39,316 nucleotides of DNA from a bacterium (GTDB lineage Bacteria > Planctomycetota > UBA1135 > GCA-002686595), in assembly GCA_024226735.1 (NCBI GenBank), contig JAAELL010000099.1, positions 1-39,316 on the forward strand, read 5' to 3'. The notes under the pieces are model-generated. The model ran no database searches. It saw nothing but the letters and a program-made list of their open reading frames with translations, and was not told where the DNA came from. The position numbers and the translations under genes were made by a program. Of the stretch, positions 25,619 to 33,459 are shown in pieces. Within the stretch, counting starts at the first letter, position 1; the number at the start of each line of letters is the position of its first letter.

Positions 25619-25834
25619 CTAGAAAGCCTGTCGCGGTCCTCGGTCGCGAGCCGCGACGTCCTCACTCAACGAGTCGAGGTCGTCGTCGATCAGCTCCAGG
25701 CTGTCGTCGAGGACGTCGAGCACCTTCCTCTCCATGTCCCCATGCTCCGTGCGCAGGGTCGCGTTCCCCTCCTTCACTACGAGGACTACGACGCCGCTCT
25801 TCGCGCAACGATAGAATTCACCTGTCTTAGGCAT
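25619..25834 (-). CDS. Candidate RiPP precursor peptide with desulforedoxin-like leader
   Basis: This is a 71-residue peptide. Residues 1-34 (MPKTGEFYRCAKSGVVVLVV, then KEGNATLRTEHGDM) follow the desulforedoxin N-terminal pattern (MPxxGxxYKCxxCGxxVxVxxxGxGxLxCCGxxM), but only one of four metal Cys remains (C10). Residues 36-60 are a highly acidic amphipathic helix (VLDVLDDSLELIDDDLDSLS). The tail AARDRGPRQAF (61-71) abruptly changes to Arg, Gly and Pro, with R63, R65 and R68. Leader, acidic spacer and short distinct core is the usual RiPP layout. The ATG at 25834 is chosen because GGAG precedes it by 6 nt and the desulforedoxin-like MPK begins there; the frame also extends 17 codons upstream. 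It overlaps the radical SAM stop by 8 nt. Confidence 0.72.
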   Translation of the reverse strand: MPKTGEFYRCAKSGVVVLVVKEGNATLRTEHGDMERKVLDVLDDSLELIDDDLDSLSEDVAARDRGPRQAF

Positions 25835-28016
25835 TTCGTTCTCCGGTTTCTCGTGTAACCACGTGGACTTCGGGCCTCTCGGCACGCAGCCGCACGAACC
25901 CTTCTCGATGGAAGCGGCGGAAGATCCGCCGCGCTGCGCCGTCGGTGTACGATTGCTGCCGACGGATGATCTCGTTCATCGTGGCGGTCCCGTCGACCTG
26001 CTCGACGAGTCCCGTCATACGTGCGGACAGGCGGCAACACCTCTGCCGCTCGCCATCGTACAAAACCGTGGTCGGCCGGTGCGCGTACGCTCCATCGCTG
26101 AAGCGCTCGTCCTCGCCCTTGCCGCCCGCGATCATATCGAACAGGTCGTAGCTGAGCCTCAAGAGCAACGTCTTCGGCCCGAGCTCGACCTGCGCGTCGT
26201 GCGCCGCGGGCACGGCGCCCGCCGGCTCCGGCGCGCTCGTCGCGCGCGTGACGCGGTTGAACTCCCCCGGCCCCAACCGCGCGAGATGCAGCAGTCCATG
26301 GGCGCCGATCAGGAGCGACGCATTGCTCGTCACGGGGTACGCCCGCGCGACCTTCTCGCGCGCCGCCGAGAAGAACTCGGCAGCCTCGTCCGAGCTCATC
26401 CCGCTCTCCGCGGTGTACGGCAGGTAGCGGGACACGTTGCCCGGCTCGGAGACCTGGATCTCTTGGACTCCGTACTTCTCGGGGTCGCGCTCGACGGCCG
26501 AGCCAGGGTTCAGTCGGAAGTGTCCGAAGCCGACCGTGCTGATCGAGTCGTTCTCCGCCAGGACCAAGTCCAGGGTTTGCCGCGCCTCCTCGGGAGTCTC
26601 GGTTGGAAAGCCGAAGAAGAACTGCGTGTTGACCCCGATATTGGCGGCGCGGAAGGAACGCAGGATCCGGGTGAGATGCCGTTCGTCGGTCCCCTTCTCC
26701 ATGTGGTCCATCACGCGCTGGACGGAGGACTCGAGGCCCGCGGACACGAAGCGACACCCGCTGTCGTACGCCTGGGCGCAAAACGCGTCGTCGATCTTCG
26801 TCTCGAGGCGCAGGTCGCCCATCCAGTGGATGCGCGTGTCGGACTCGCGCAGCGCCTCGCCCAGCTTGCGCACGAACGAGAGCGAGAGCACGTCGACGGA
26901 GAACATGAACGTGTCCGTCCCGTGTGCCTGCATCAGATGCTGGATGTCGCCCAGCGTCTTCTCGATCGAGCGCTCCCGGTACGCCATCAGCGTCTCGGGC
27001 GAGATGCCGTACGAGCAGAACGCGCACTTGCCCCAGTAGCACCCGCGCGTCACGTCCAGCATCAGCACGGGCTTGGGGGACAGGTAATCCCCCAGCGGCA
27101 TGTCGCCGAACTGCGGGGTTGGATGCTGGTTCAGGTCCTCGATGCGCAGGTCGGTCTTCTTGCTGCACCCGGTTCCGGGCTCGCGGAAGATCAAGTTGGG
27201 CACGTCCGACAGGTCTTCCCGCCCCTCCTCCAGGGCGCGCATCAGCTCGTACAGCGCCGTCTCCCCTTCCGAGTAGACGACGTAGTCGACGAACGGGAAC
27301 CAGTCCTCGAGCTGCAGGAGGTCGCGGGCAATCCCGCCGATCACGCCTCCACCGAGCGCCACCCGCACGCCGGGCAGGCGCTCCTTCACGAGCTTGGCGA
27401 GCGTGAGCCCGGGGATGATCTGCGTCGCGTACGTGATCGAGATCCCGAGCATGTCGACGCCCGACTTCTCGAGCCAGGGCAAACCCACGGCGTCGAAGAA
27501 CTCGACGAACGGATTGTGGTCGAGGTCCTCGACGCCCGCCATCAGCTCCCGGAACGTCTCCGTCCCGTTCGGAAGCGCCAGGTCGAACAGCGACCACGAG
27601 CACGGGTAGAACTCCGTGGAGATGATGCGCAGCGCATCGTTCAGCACCGCGATCGCAGTTGAGTAGCGATCGAAGTCGTAGAACAGCTCCTTCGAACGCA
27701 GGGTCTCCAGCGCCCCGGCGACGTGAGCGGCCGTGTGCTCGACGATCGCGTGGCTCGCCACGATCGCGCGGTACTCGCGCGCTTCTTCCTTCGACAGCAC
27801 CGGCTGCATGTCGAGCTCGGTCAGTCGCGCACGGATCCGCCGGCACGCGGTCTCGATCCGACCCGCACGCAGAAAGTAGACGTACGCGTCGATGTTCAAG
27901 TCGCGCGCCAGCGTGTCTTCGAAACCCTTGGAGCGAACGTAGGACACGAGCTTCGGAACGCTGAGGTAGACCTGGGTCGGGTCACCTTGGGGGACGTTGA
28001 CCAGCGCAAGCCTCAT
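25827..28016 (-). CDS. B12-binding radical SAM enzyme with PqqD-like C-terminal domain
   Basis: This is a 729-residue protein. The cobalamin-binding region (about 185-275) includes VDMLGISITYATQIIPGLTL and VRVALGGGVIGGIA. The cluster motif is C326-YWGK-C331-AF-C334, with the same four-residue first gap as the radical SAM enzyme at 17051-19327. Then come IHWMGDLRLETKI, FVSAGLESSVQRV and NTQFFFGFPTETPEE. The last 90 residues (TVLYDGERQRCCRLSARMTG, then a helix ending FHREGFVRLRA) look like a PqqD-type recognition domain. It is the first gene of the operon. The ATG at 28016 has AGAGGA 8 nt upstream; an in-frame ATG at 28127 would read through the pentamer repeat. It and the 17051-19327 enzyme are paralogues, to judge by layout and shared phrases. 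Confidence 0.9.
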   Translation of the reverse strand: MRLALVNVPQGDPTQVYLSVPKLVSYVRSKGFEDTLARDLNIDAYVYFLRAGRIETACRRIRARLTELDMQPVLSKEEAREYRAIVASHAIVEHTAAHVAGALETLRSKELFYDFDRYSTAIAVLNDALRIISTEFYPCSWSLFDLALPNGTETFRELMAGVEDLDHNPFVEFFDAVGLPWLEKSGVDMLGISITYATQIIPGLTLAKLVKERLPGVRVALGGGVIGGIARDLLQLEDWFPFVDYVVYSEGETALYELMRALEEGREDLSDVPNLIFREPGTGCSKKTDLRIEDLNQHPTPQFGDMPLGDYLSPKPVLMLDVTRGCYWGKCAFCSYGISPETLMAYRERSIEKTLGDIQHLMQAHGTDTFMFSVDVLSLSFVRKLGEALRESDTRIHWMGDLRLETKIDDAFCAQAYDSGCRFVSAGLESSVQRVMDHMEKGTDERHLTRILRSFRAANIGVNTQFFFGFPTETPEEARQTLDLVLAENDSISTVGFGHFRLNPGSAVERDPEKYGVQEIQVSEPGNVSRYLPYTAESGMSSDEAAEFFSAAREKVARAYPVTSNASLLIGAHGLLHLARLGPGEFNRVTRATSAPEPAGAVPAAHDAQVELGPKTLLLRLSYDLFDMIAGGKGEDERFSDGAYAHRPTTVLYDGERQRCCRLSARMTGLVEQVDGTATMNEIIRRQQSYTDGAARRIFRRFHREGFVRLRAERPEVHVVTRETGERNA
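25841..25844 (-). promoter_or_regulatory. Shine-Dalgarno of the precursor gene
   Basis: On the minus strand GGAG stands 6 nt before the ATG at 25834, inside the last codons of the upstream radical SAM gene. It decides the short start over an in-frame start at 25885. Confidence 0.7.
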
Positions 28017-28085
28017 CCGGAGTGTCCTCTGCCCTTCCGCGCGTCGAGCGCGCCTAGATCCGCGAACATGGGAACCGCTCGATCG

Positions 28086-28115
28086 CATTGCATTGCAGTG
28101 CAGTGCAGTGCAGTG
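28086..28115. repeat. Pentanucleotide tandem repeat (cattg x2, cagtg x4)
   Basis: Six consecutive 5-bp units, differing only between the first two (cattg) and the last four (cagtg), lie about 70 bp before the first gene of the operon. Five is not a multiple of three, so slippage would change the spacing of any promoter or leader elements. If translation began at the ATG at 28127, slippage would also change the frame. Confidence 0.9.
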
Positions 28116-28283
28116 TTCCGGCGCCATTGTACATGCGACGCGAGAGTTGGAGCTCGGCGCGCGCAGCCCCGAGTCCCCGTGACGAACGCTTTGCCGCTAC
28201 CGATCTCGGTGCCCGCCGGACCGGCCCCACGTACGAATTGCGAGACGCGACCTCGTGCGGACGCCGGCCTCTGATGGAGCATC

Positions 28284-28309
28284 GTCGCAGAGCCGAGAGG
28301 CTCTGCGAC
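28284..28309. terminator. Hairpin downstream of the secreted-protein gene
   Basis: An 11-bp perfect stem (gtcgcagagcc / ggctctgcgac) around the loop gaga begins 21 nt past the TAG at 28330. It has no clear T-run, so it may be a Rho-assisted or simple mRNA-end hairpin. Confidence 0.55.
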
Positions 28310-28329
28310 TCGAGGCGCACGCGGCTGAC

Positions 28330-29517
28330 CTATTGGAAGTTGACCCGCACCGAGTTCGAGAAGTTGCTGGTCGGTGCGTCGCGGTACCAAGCTTGGAACG
28401 CGCGGCTCTCGCCTGGGCCCACGGCCGGCACCGGTGCGTACGATCCGTCGGTCGGCAGGACCACGACGTCGTCGAGACCGGGACTCGCGGGCGAGGTAGG
28501 AATGCTCTCGCCGGCCCCGTCGAACTGGAACACCTGGCCCAACGCCGCGGTGCTGTACCGGTAGATCGCAGGAGTCGCGATGCAGATCGTGCCGACGGAG
28601 CCAGGGGGCACGATGTACAGGCCGGAGATCGGGCCGGTGATGAAGTAGCCGAAGCCACCCGGCGGCCCTTGAACGACGAACGCCCTGATGTCATCCCCCG
28701 CGACACCGCTGCCCAGGAGCGTCGCCTGGGCCGGGAGCCCGGTGCTGTTGGGAATCACGTTGCACTGCGGGTCGTCCTGGCCGAGCTCGAACGTCTGCGG
28801 CTCCAGGTACATCTCGTCGTAGAACATCGCCGTCGTGTTCGGGGCGCCCGAAACGTCCGGGAACAGGTCGAGCGCCTGAATCGCCAGGTTGCCACCGCCG
28901 GCGCCGAACACTCCCCCCGTCCAACTGTACCCCTGGCCGCCGGTCAGCGAGTTTCCGTTGTAGGAGACGTCGACGAAGTCGTTGTCCAAGTCGATCTGAC
29001 CGCGGATCGGCATCCACGTGTTGCGGATCAGGTCCTGCGGCCCGTTGGGATCGTTGGCACCAGCGCAGTCGCAATCCACGACGTTCTGGTTCCCGTCAAA
29101 CGTCACCTGGATCGACCAGTTGTAGGGACCGCCGAAGCTGTACGTGTTCAGCATGATCCACAGGGTCCTGCCCTGATACTGATTCGAGTTGTACGCGCAC
29201 GCCGCGAAGACCCAGCGCCCGCTCGTCGGATGTTCCTGCTGGCTCCAGTTCGCGACGGTGTCGGCGCCCGGGAGGTTGGCGAGGCTGTTGGGCGGAGAGA
29301 TCGGGAACGGCGCGGGCGCCTGGCCCACGACGATCGATGAGCCGGCCCCCGCACTCCACGATTCCCAGTTGTTGCCGATCGAGGCCTGCCCGCCGGGATC
29401 GACGGGGTCGCCGTTGCTGTAGTCGTCGAAGTCCTCGGTCCACTCCTGAGCGTTGGCCGAGGTGCAAAGCGCAAGGGCCATCCCCGCCAGAGAAACCGTC
29501 GTGTAGCTGATTCGCAT
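28330..29517 (-). CDS. Secreted protein with planctomycete-type C-terminal module
   Basis: This 395-residue protein has a signal peptide (MRISYTTVSLAGMALALCTS, cleaved near ANAQ). The first 220 mature residues look like a lectin/laminin-type jelly roll (EWTEDFDDYSNGD, then ASIGNNWESW, then DLDNDFVDVSYNG). The C-terminal 120 residues (NSTGLPAQATLLGSGVAGDD, then GFGYFITGPISG, then FQAWYRD, then NSVRVNF) match, from memory, a module repeated in secreted proteins of Saltatorellus/Engelhardtia-like planctomycetes. The ATG at 29517 has GAGGAG 5 nt upstream; the GTG two codons earlier overlaps that site and is rejected. The function is unknown, probably extracellular or cell-surface. Confidence 0.82.
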   Translation of the reverse strand: MRISYTTVSLAGMALALCTSANAQEWTEDFDDYSNGDPVDPGGQASIGNNWESWSAGAGSSIVVGQAPAPFPISPPNSLANLPGADTVANWSQQEHPTSGRWVFAACAYNSNQYQGRTLWIMLNTYSFGGPYNWSIQVTFDGNQNVVDCDCAGANDPNGPQDLIRNTWMPIRGQIDLDNDFVDVSYNGNSLTGGQGYSWTGGVFGAGGGNLAIQALDLFPDVSGAPNTTAMFYDEMYLEPQTFELGQDDPQCNVIPNSTGLPAQATLLGSGVAGDDIRAFVVQGPPGGFGYFITGPISGLYIVPPGSVGTICIATPAIYRYSTAALGQVFQFDGAGESIPTSPASPGLDDVVVLPTDGSYAPVPAVGPGESRAFQAWYRDAPTSNFSNSVRVNFQ

Positions 29518-29975
29518 TTTCACTCCTCAGAGCAGGACGTCACGTAGTCGTTTCCAACAGAGCGCTCGATGAGGTGCAGGCGAGATCGCCCCCATCGACC
29601 CTCGCTTCAAGCGTAGCCAGTCTCGAAAACGCGTGTCCGCCAATCGGTGGCCGAATCGCGACCTGCTCCAACAAGATCAAAGACGCATTCGAGGGGCGCG
29701 CGATCGAGCGTCGATCGAAGCCCGCTCGACCGTACGTTCCAAGAGAGGCCACGTTGGCCATGCATTTGCAGCACAAGGAGTTAGGGCGATCCACGCAGAC
29801 TCCTCCGAACCCGATGGTCGCGTCGTTCGGTGCATGCGCTCGGCACATTCTTCGAAGCCCCAATTCAAAGAATCGATCGGTACCGGCGCCAAGAACGGCC
29901 GGTCTGTCCCTTGGGTGCTGCCGCGCCCGTCAATTGCGGATCCCTGAGAGAGCGCATAGGATCGCTCCCCTGGTG
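29518..29975. other. Divergent intergenic region
   Basis: These 458 bp lie between the divergent secreted-protein and SGNH genes. Frames remain open through it, but the translations lack protein-like composition or motifs. It should hold the promoters for both directions; I see no convincing -35/-10 pair, operator or RNA structure. Confidence 0.4.
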
Positions 29976-31082
29976 ATGAGGGCCACGCGCGAGCCACCGA
30001 GTCGCAGTCCCCGCCACCGTCGGCGATGGTGGCGCATCGCGCTACTTCTGTTGCTGGCGCTCCCACTCGCGGCGGAGATCTACCTGCGCGTTCGCCACGG
30101 CGAAGTGCTCGTGCTGCAGTCGCGGCCGATGATCTACGTTCCGGACGACATCCAGGGCTACCGCTACCGTCCGAACGCCGAAGGGCGACTGCGCATCCCG
30201 AGCATCGACAAGCACGTGCGCATCAACTCGCTCGGGTACTCGGGACCGGAGTTCTCGAAGCACAAGGCCGACGGCGTCTACCGCGTCGCCGTTCTCGGCT
30301 CGTCGCTCGCGTCGGGCATCTGGCTCAACTCCGACGAGTGCTACCCCAAGGCCCTGCAGCGCAAACTGACCGACTCGGGTCATCCGATCGAAGTCATCAA
30401 CTGCTCGGTCGATGGCGCCTACCGCGGGCTCGCCAAGATCCGCCAAGCACACGGACCCGTGCTCGACCTCGAACCGGATCTCGTCTTGCTCGCACTCAAC
30501 CTGCCGATCTTGAGGATGTGCTGGATTCGCGAAACGTACTCCGGCTACGTGTTCGAGACCGGCTTCATCGGCATGCCCGAGGAGCAGATCGATCACAACC
30601 GCGGCGAGCTGAAGGGCATGATCGACGCGATCGAGTCACGCTCGCTCCTGCAGGTGCTGAAGCGCAGCTACATCGCCCGAGCCTGGTCGCGTCGCCTCGA
30701 CTCACAGCACTCCGAGGGCACCTTTCCGGGCTGGGCCGCGGCCCTGAACCTCACGCGCCAGAAGCGCATTCACGCCGGCGGATGGGGTGCCTATCTGACC
30801 GAAGCGGAGACGGTGGAGGTCCTGGAGTGGGCGCGCACCGAGGGCTGGCGGCGCGGATCGCGCCTGATGATCATCGCGAACGACGCCGAGACCGTCGCCT
30901 TCTGCCGCAAGCACCGCTTCACTTACGCCCAGGTCGAAGTCCCCGATGACCCCGGCCTGCGCCATGCGCACGACGGCCACCTCAACGAGGCGGGACATGA
31001 CGTCGTCGCGGACTGGCTCGTGCCCGCGGTCGTCGGAATGTGGAACAAGAACCGCCAGTCACTCGAATCCGCGCGAAAGTAG
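29976..31082 (+). CDS. Membrane-anchored SGNH/GDSL-like hydrolase
   Basis: This 368-residue protein has a basic N-terminus and one membrane segment (WWRIALLLLLALPLAAEIYL). The SGNH blocks appear as VAVLGSSLASGIWL (Ser block), VINCSVDGAYRG (Gly block) and HDGHLNEAGHDVVADWL (Asp-His block, DGHLN). Such proteins in polysaccharide loci add or remove O-acetyl groups on exported glycans. The first block is GSSL rather than GDSL. The start is the ATG at 29976; the preceding in-frame GTG at 29973 is equally possible. It is followed 26 bp later by a glycosyltransferase on the same strand. Confidence 0.75.
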   Translation: MRATREPPSRSPRHRRRWWRIALLLLLALPLAAEIYLRVRHGEVLVLQSRPMIYVPDDIQGYRYRPNAEGRLRIPSIDKHVRINSLGYSGPEFSKHKADGVYRVAVLGSSLASGIWLNSDECYPKALQRKLTDSGHPIEVINCSVDGAYRGLAKIRQAHGPVLDLEPDLVLLALNLPILRMCWIRETYSGYVFETGFIGMPEEQIDHNRGELKGMIDAIESRSLLQVLKRSYIARAWSRRLDSQHSEGTFPGWAAALNLTRQKRIHAGGWGAYLTEAETVEVLEWARTEGWRRGSRLMIIANDAETVAFCRKHRFTYAQVEVPDDPGLRHAHDGHLNEAGHDVVADWLVPAVVGMWNKNRQSLESARK

Positions 31083-31108
31083 AGAAGGCACCGCGTGTGC
31101 CCTGCGCC

Positions 31109-32242
31109 ATGATCCGCGTCGTCGAAGTGCTCGAGGCCACCGTCGGTGGAACCCGCAAGTACCTGCGTGCGCTCGTCGAGGCCCTGGCCGGCGACGAGTT
31201 CGACGTCCGCGTGGTCTGCTCGACGCTGCGCGATCCGGGCTACGCCGAGGACATCGAGCACTTCGAGCAGCTGGGCGCGCGCGTGCTCGACCTGCCGATG
31301 GTGCGCGCGCCGCGGCCGCTCGCAGACGCGCGATCGAGCGTCCGACTCCGGCGCCATCTGCGCGAGGAGGGCTGCGACGTTCTACACGTTCACAGCGCCA
31401 AGGCGGGATGGGTCGGGCGGATCGCGGGGTGGGGCAGCGACTGCCAGGTGGTCTATACGCCGCACGCCTTTCCGTTCCTGCAGCAGGGGCGCTGGCCGAC
31501 ACGCCCGATCTACTGGTTCGCCGAACGCCTCGTCGCTCGACGCGCGGACGTCCTGTTGGCCGTCAGCCGGCACGAGGGTGCCGTCGCCGTCGAGTCCGGG
31601 CTCTTTCCAGCCTCCCGAGTTCGCGTGCTCCCCAACGCGGTCGATCCGCGCGCAGTCGCGCACGAAGTTGCGGACCAGCCCGGCGCGGACGTGCCTGAGG
31701 GAGCGCTGCTGGTCGGCTTCCTCGGAGACCTGCGCGAGCAGAAGGATCCGCTGACGTTCGTGCGCGCGGCGCGGCGCGTCCTCCAGCGCTTGCCGCATGT
31801 CCACTTCGCCGTGCCGTGCTGCGGTCCACTCCTTGCAGACGTCGAACGTGCAATCGCGTCGTCCGCCGAGCCGCGGCGCTTTCACGTCGTTCGAAGGCAC
31901 GGTTCGCTCCTGCCGTACTACCGGCAAATGGCCCTCGGCGTGCAGTCTTCGCGCTGGGAGGGGCTGCCCTACACGCTGCTCGAGGCCCTCGCTCTGGGGA
32001 TCCCGGTCGTCGGCAGCGACATTCCACCCGTGGCGGACGTCCTGCGCTCGATCGATGACGACTGGGTCTTTCCGGTGGGCGATGACGAGTGCCTCGCCGA
32101 GCGCATGTTGGAGTGCCTGACCCTCGGAGTCGAGCAGCTTGGCGAGCGGACGCGGCGCGGTCGCGCGTTGGTGGAGGAGCGACACGCGATCGAGCCGTGG
32201 CGTTCGGCCATGCGCGAGTTCTACCGCTCCTTGGTCCGCTAG
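31109..32242 (+). CDS. GT4-family glycosyltransferase
   Basis: This 377-residue GT-B enzyme has an N-terminal acceptor domain (VEVLEATVGGTRKYLRAL, then CDVLHVHSAKAGWVGRIA) and a C-terminal donor domain with EGLPYTLLEALALGIPVVG (the Ex7E motif). It is cytoplasmic, using a nucleotide-activated sugar on a growing lipid-linked glycan. The start is the ATG at 31109; a GTG at 31097 is possible. Its TAG overlaps the stop of the opposing glycosyltransferase in a shared CTAG. Confidence 0.9.
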   Translation: MIRVVEVLEATVGGTRKYLRALVEALAGDEFDVRVVCSTLRDPGYAEDIEHFEQLGARVLDLPMVRAPRPLADARSSVRLRRHLREEGCDVLHVHSAKAGWVGRIAGWGSDCQVVYTPHAFPFLQQGRWPTRPIYWFAERLVARRADVLLAVSRHEGAVAVESGLFPASRVRVLPNAVDPRAVAHEVADQPGADVPEGALLVGFLGDLREQKDPLTFVRAARRVLQRLPHVHFAVPCCGPLLADVERAIASSAEPRRFHVVRRHGSLLPYYRQMALGVQSSRWEGLPYTLLEALALGIPVVGSDIPPVADVLRSIDDDWVFPVGDDECLAERMLECLTLGVEQLGERTRRGRALVEERHAIEPWRSAMREFYRSLVR

Positions 32243-33450
32243 GGATCCGAGGAGCGTGCGAAGAGGGCGTGCATGCGCGCGACGTTCGCCTCGAGCGCGA
32301 ACTCGGCCTCGAACCGAGAGCGGCCACGCTCCGCCAGAGTCCTGCGCAACCTCGCGTCGCCGGCCAACCGTGTGATCGCGCCGGCCAGCGCGGCGGAGTC
32401 TCCCGGCGGCACGAGCAGGCCCGAGCGCCCTCCGTCGAGCGCCTCCTCGATCGCGGGCAGAGCCGAGGCGACGACCGGCAAGCCCATGGCGAGGGCCTCG
32501 ATCAAGGCGTTCGGGATATTGTCGCGGTCACCGTCGCTCGCCACCACGGAGGGGACCGCCAACGCCGCCGCCCGCGCGTACCGCGCGCGGAGCTCGTGCG
32601 GCTCGAGCCACGGCGTCCAGCACACGTGCTCGGCGATGCCCAACTCCTGGGCGACGCCCCGCAGCTCCTCCGCGAGCGGTCCCTCTCCGACGAGCTCGCA
32701 ACGGACCTGGACGCCGCGTGATCGCGCGTGGGCGCACGCTCGGATCAGGTGCTCCAGACCCTTCTTCGGAACGAAGCGGCCGACCGCGAGCACGAGGAAC
32801 GGATCGTCCGCAGGGCGCTCGGGCGTCCAGGTCCAATGGCCACCTTCGATGCCGTGGTAGATGCAGCTCAACTTGCCGCCATCCCCCACTCGCTCCTCGA
32901 GGTCGGCCAACGCCGCCCGCGAGCACAGCACGACGTGCGCCGCCGAACGCACTTTCGGGACGATGTCCGCGGGCTCGGCGTACAGGTCGCGGGCGTGCGC
33001 GCTGAGCCCCCACGGAAGGCGCCGCGCCGCGCCCAAGAGCATTGCGAAGCTCGCCGGCAGCGTGGCGAAGTGCGCGTGCACCAGCGTCGCGTCGGAGCGC
33101 TGCGCCGCGGCGAAGGCCGCGGGGACCCTCAGGAGCATGCGCGCCGTGCGGTGCCAGCTCCCCGCCTCGCCACCGGCGACGAGTGCTCCCGCGGCGCGCG
33201 CCGCGCGGAGCATCCAGACGGGGTGACGGAGCGCTCCGCGGAGTGCGAGCAGCCACGCGCCCCGCAAACGCACGACGGGCCAGCCCTCCGCCTCCGCGAG
33301 CCGCTTGGCCGGCGGCTCGGGGTCCGGGCCGACGACGATCACCGCCCCGCGCACACCCCGCGTCGCGAGCCCGCGCAGCTCACGGACGATGAAGCGCTCC
33401 GAGGGAACGGGATACTGCCACACAACGTACAGGACGACCGGCACCACCAT
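32239..33450 (-). CDS. GT4-family glycosyltransferase (colanic-acid type)
   Basis: This 403-residue GT-B enzyme has the N-terminus WQYPVPSERFIVRELRGLA, typical of WcaL/colanic-acid-type GT4 enzymes (YPxxSExFI). Its donor site DNIPNALIEALAMGLPVVA has Asp in place of the first Glu of Ex7E. It is the last gene of the minus-strand polysaccharide operon, 9 bp after the preceding glycosyltransferase. Confidence 0.9.
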   Translation of the reverse strand: MVVPVVLYVVWQYPVPSERFIVRELRGLATRGVRGAVIVVGPDPEPPAKRLAEAEGWPVVRLRGAWLLALRGALRHPVWMLRAARAAGALVAGGEAGSWHRTARMLLRVPAAFAAAQRSDATLVHAHFATLPASFAMLLGAARRLPWGLSAHARDLYAEPADIVPKVRSAAHVVLCSRAALADLEERVGDGGKLSCIYHGIEGGHWTWTPERPADDPFLVLAVGRFVPKKGLEHLIRACAHARSRGVQVRCELVGEGPLAEELRGVAQELGIAEHVCWTPWLEPHELRARYARAAALAVPSVVASDGDRDNIPNALIEALAMGLPVVASALPAIEEALDGGRSGLLVPPGDSAALAGAITRLAGDARLRRTLAERGRSRFEAEFALEANVARMHALFARSSDP

Positions 33451-33459
33451 CGCCCCTCG

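Larger units (their letters stand above)
28017..28329 (-). other. Upstream region of the RiPP-like operon
   Basis: These 313 bp carry no gene I can support. They hold the pentamer repeat, the hairpin downstream of the secreted-protein gene, and one -10-like hexamer TACAAT on the minus strand (28131-28126) without a recognisable -35. If that promoter is used, the repeat would be in the 5' untranslated region. Confidence 0.5.

Noticed and set aside
25619..25885. Longer start for the candidate precursor (17 extra residues)
   Set aside because: The extension lies within the end of the upstream gene and the Shine-Dalgarno GGAG favours the ATG at 25834, where the desulforedoxin-like MPKTGE begins.
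25863..27662. Plus-strand frame of 599 codons antisense to the first radical SAM gene
   Set aside because: Same shadow effect; the cluster motif and winged helix are on the minus strand.
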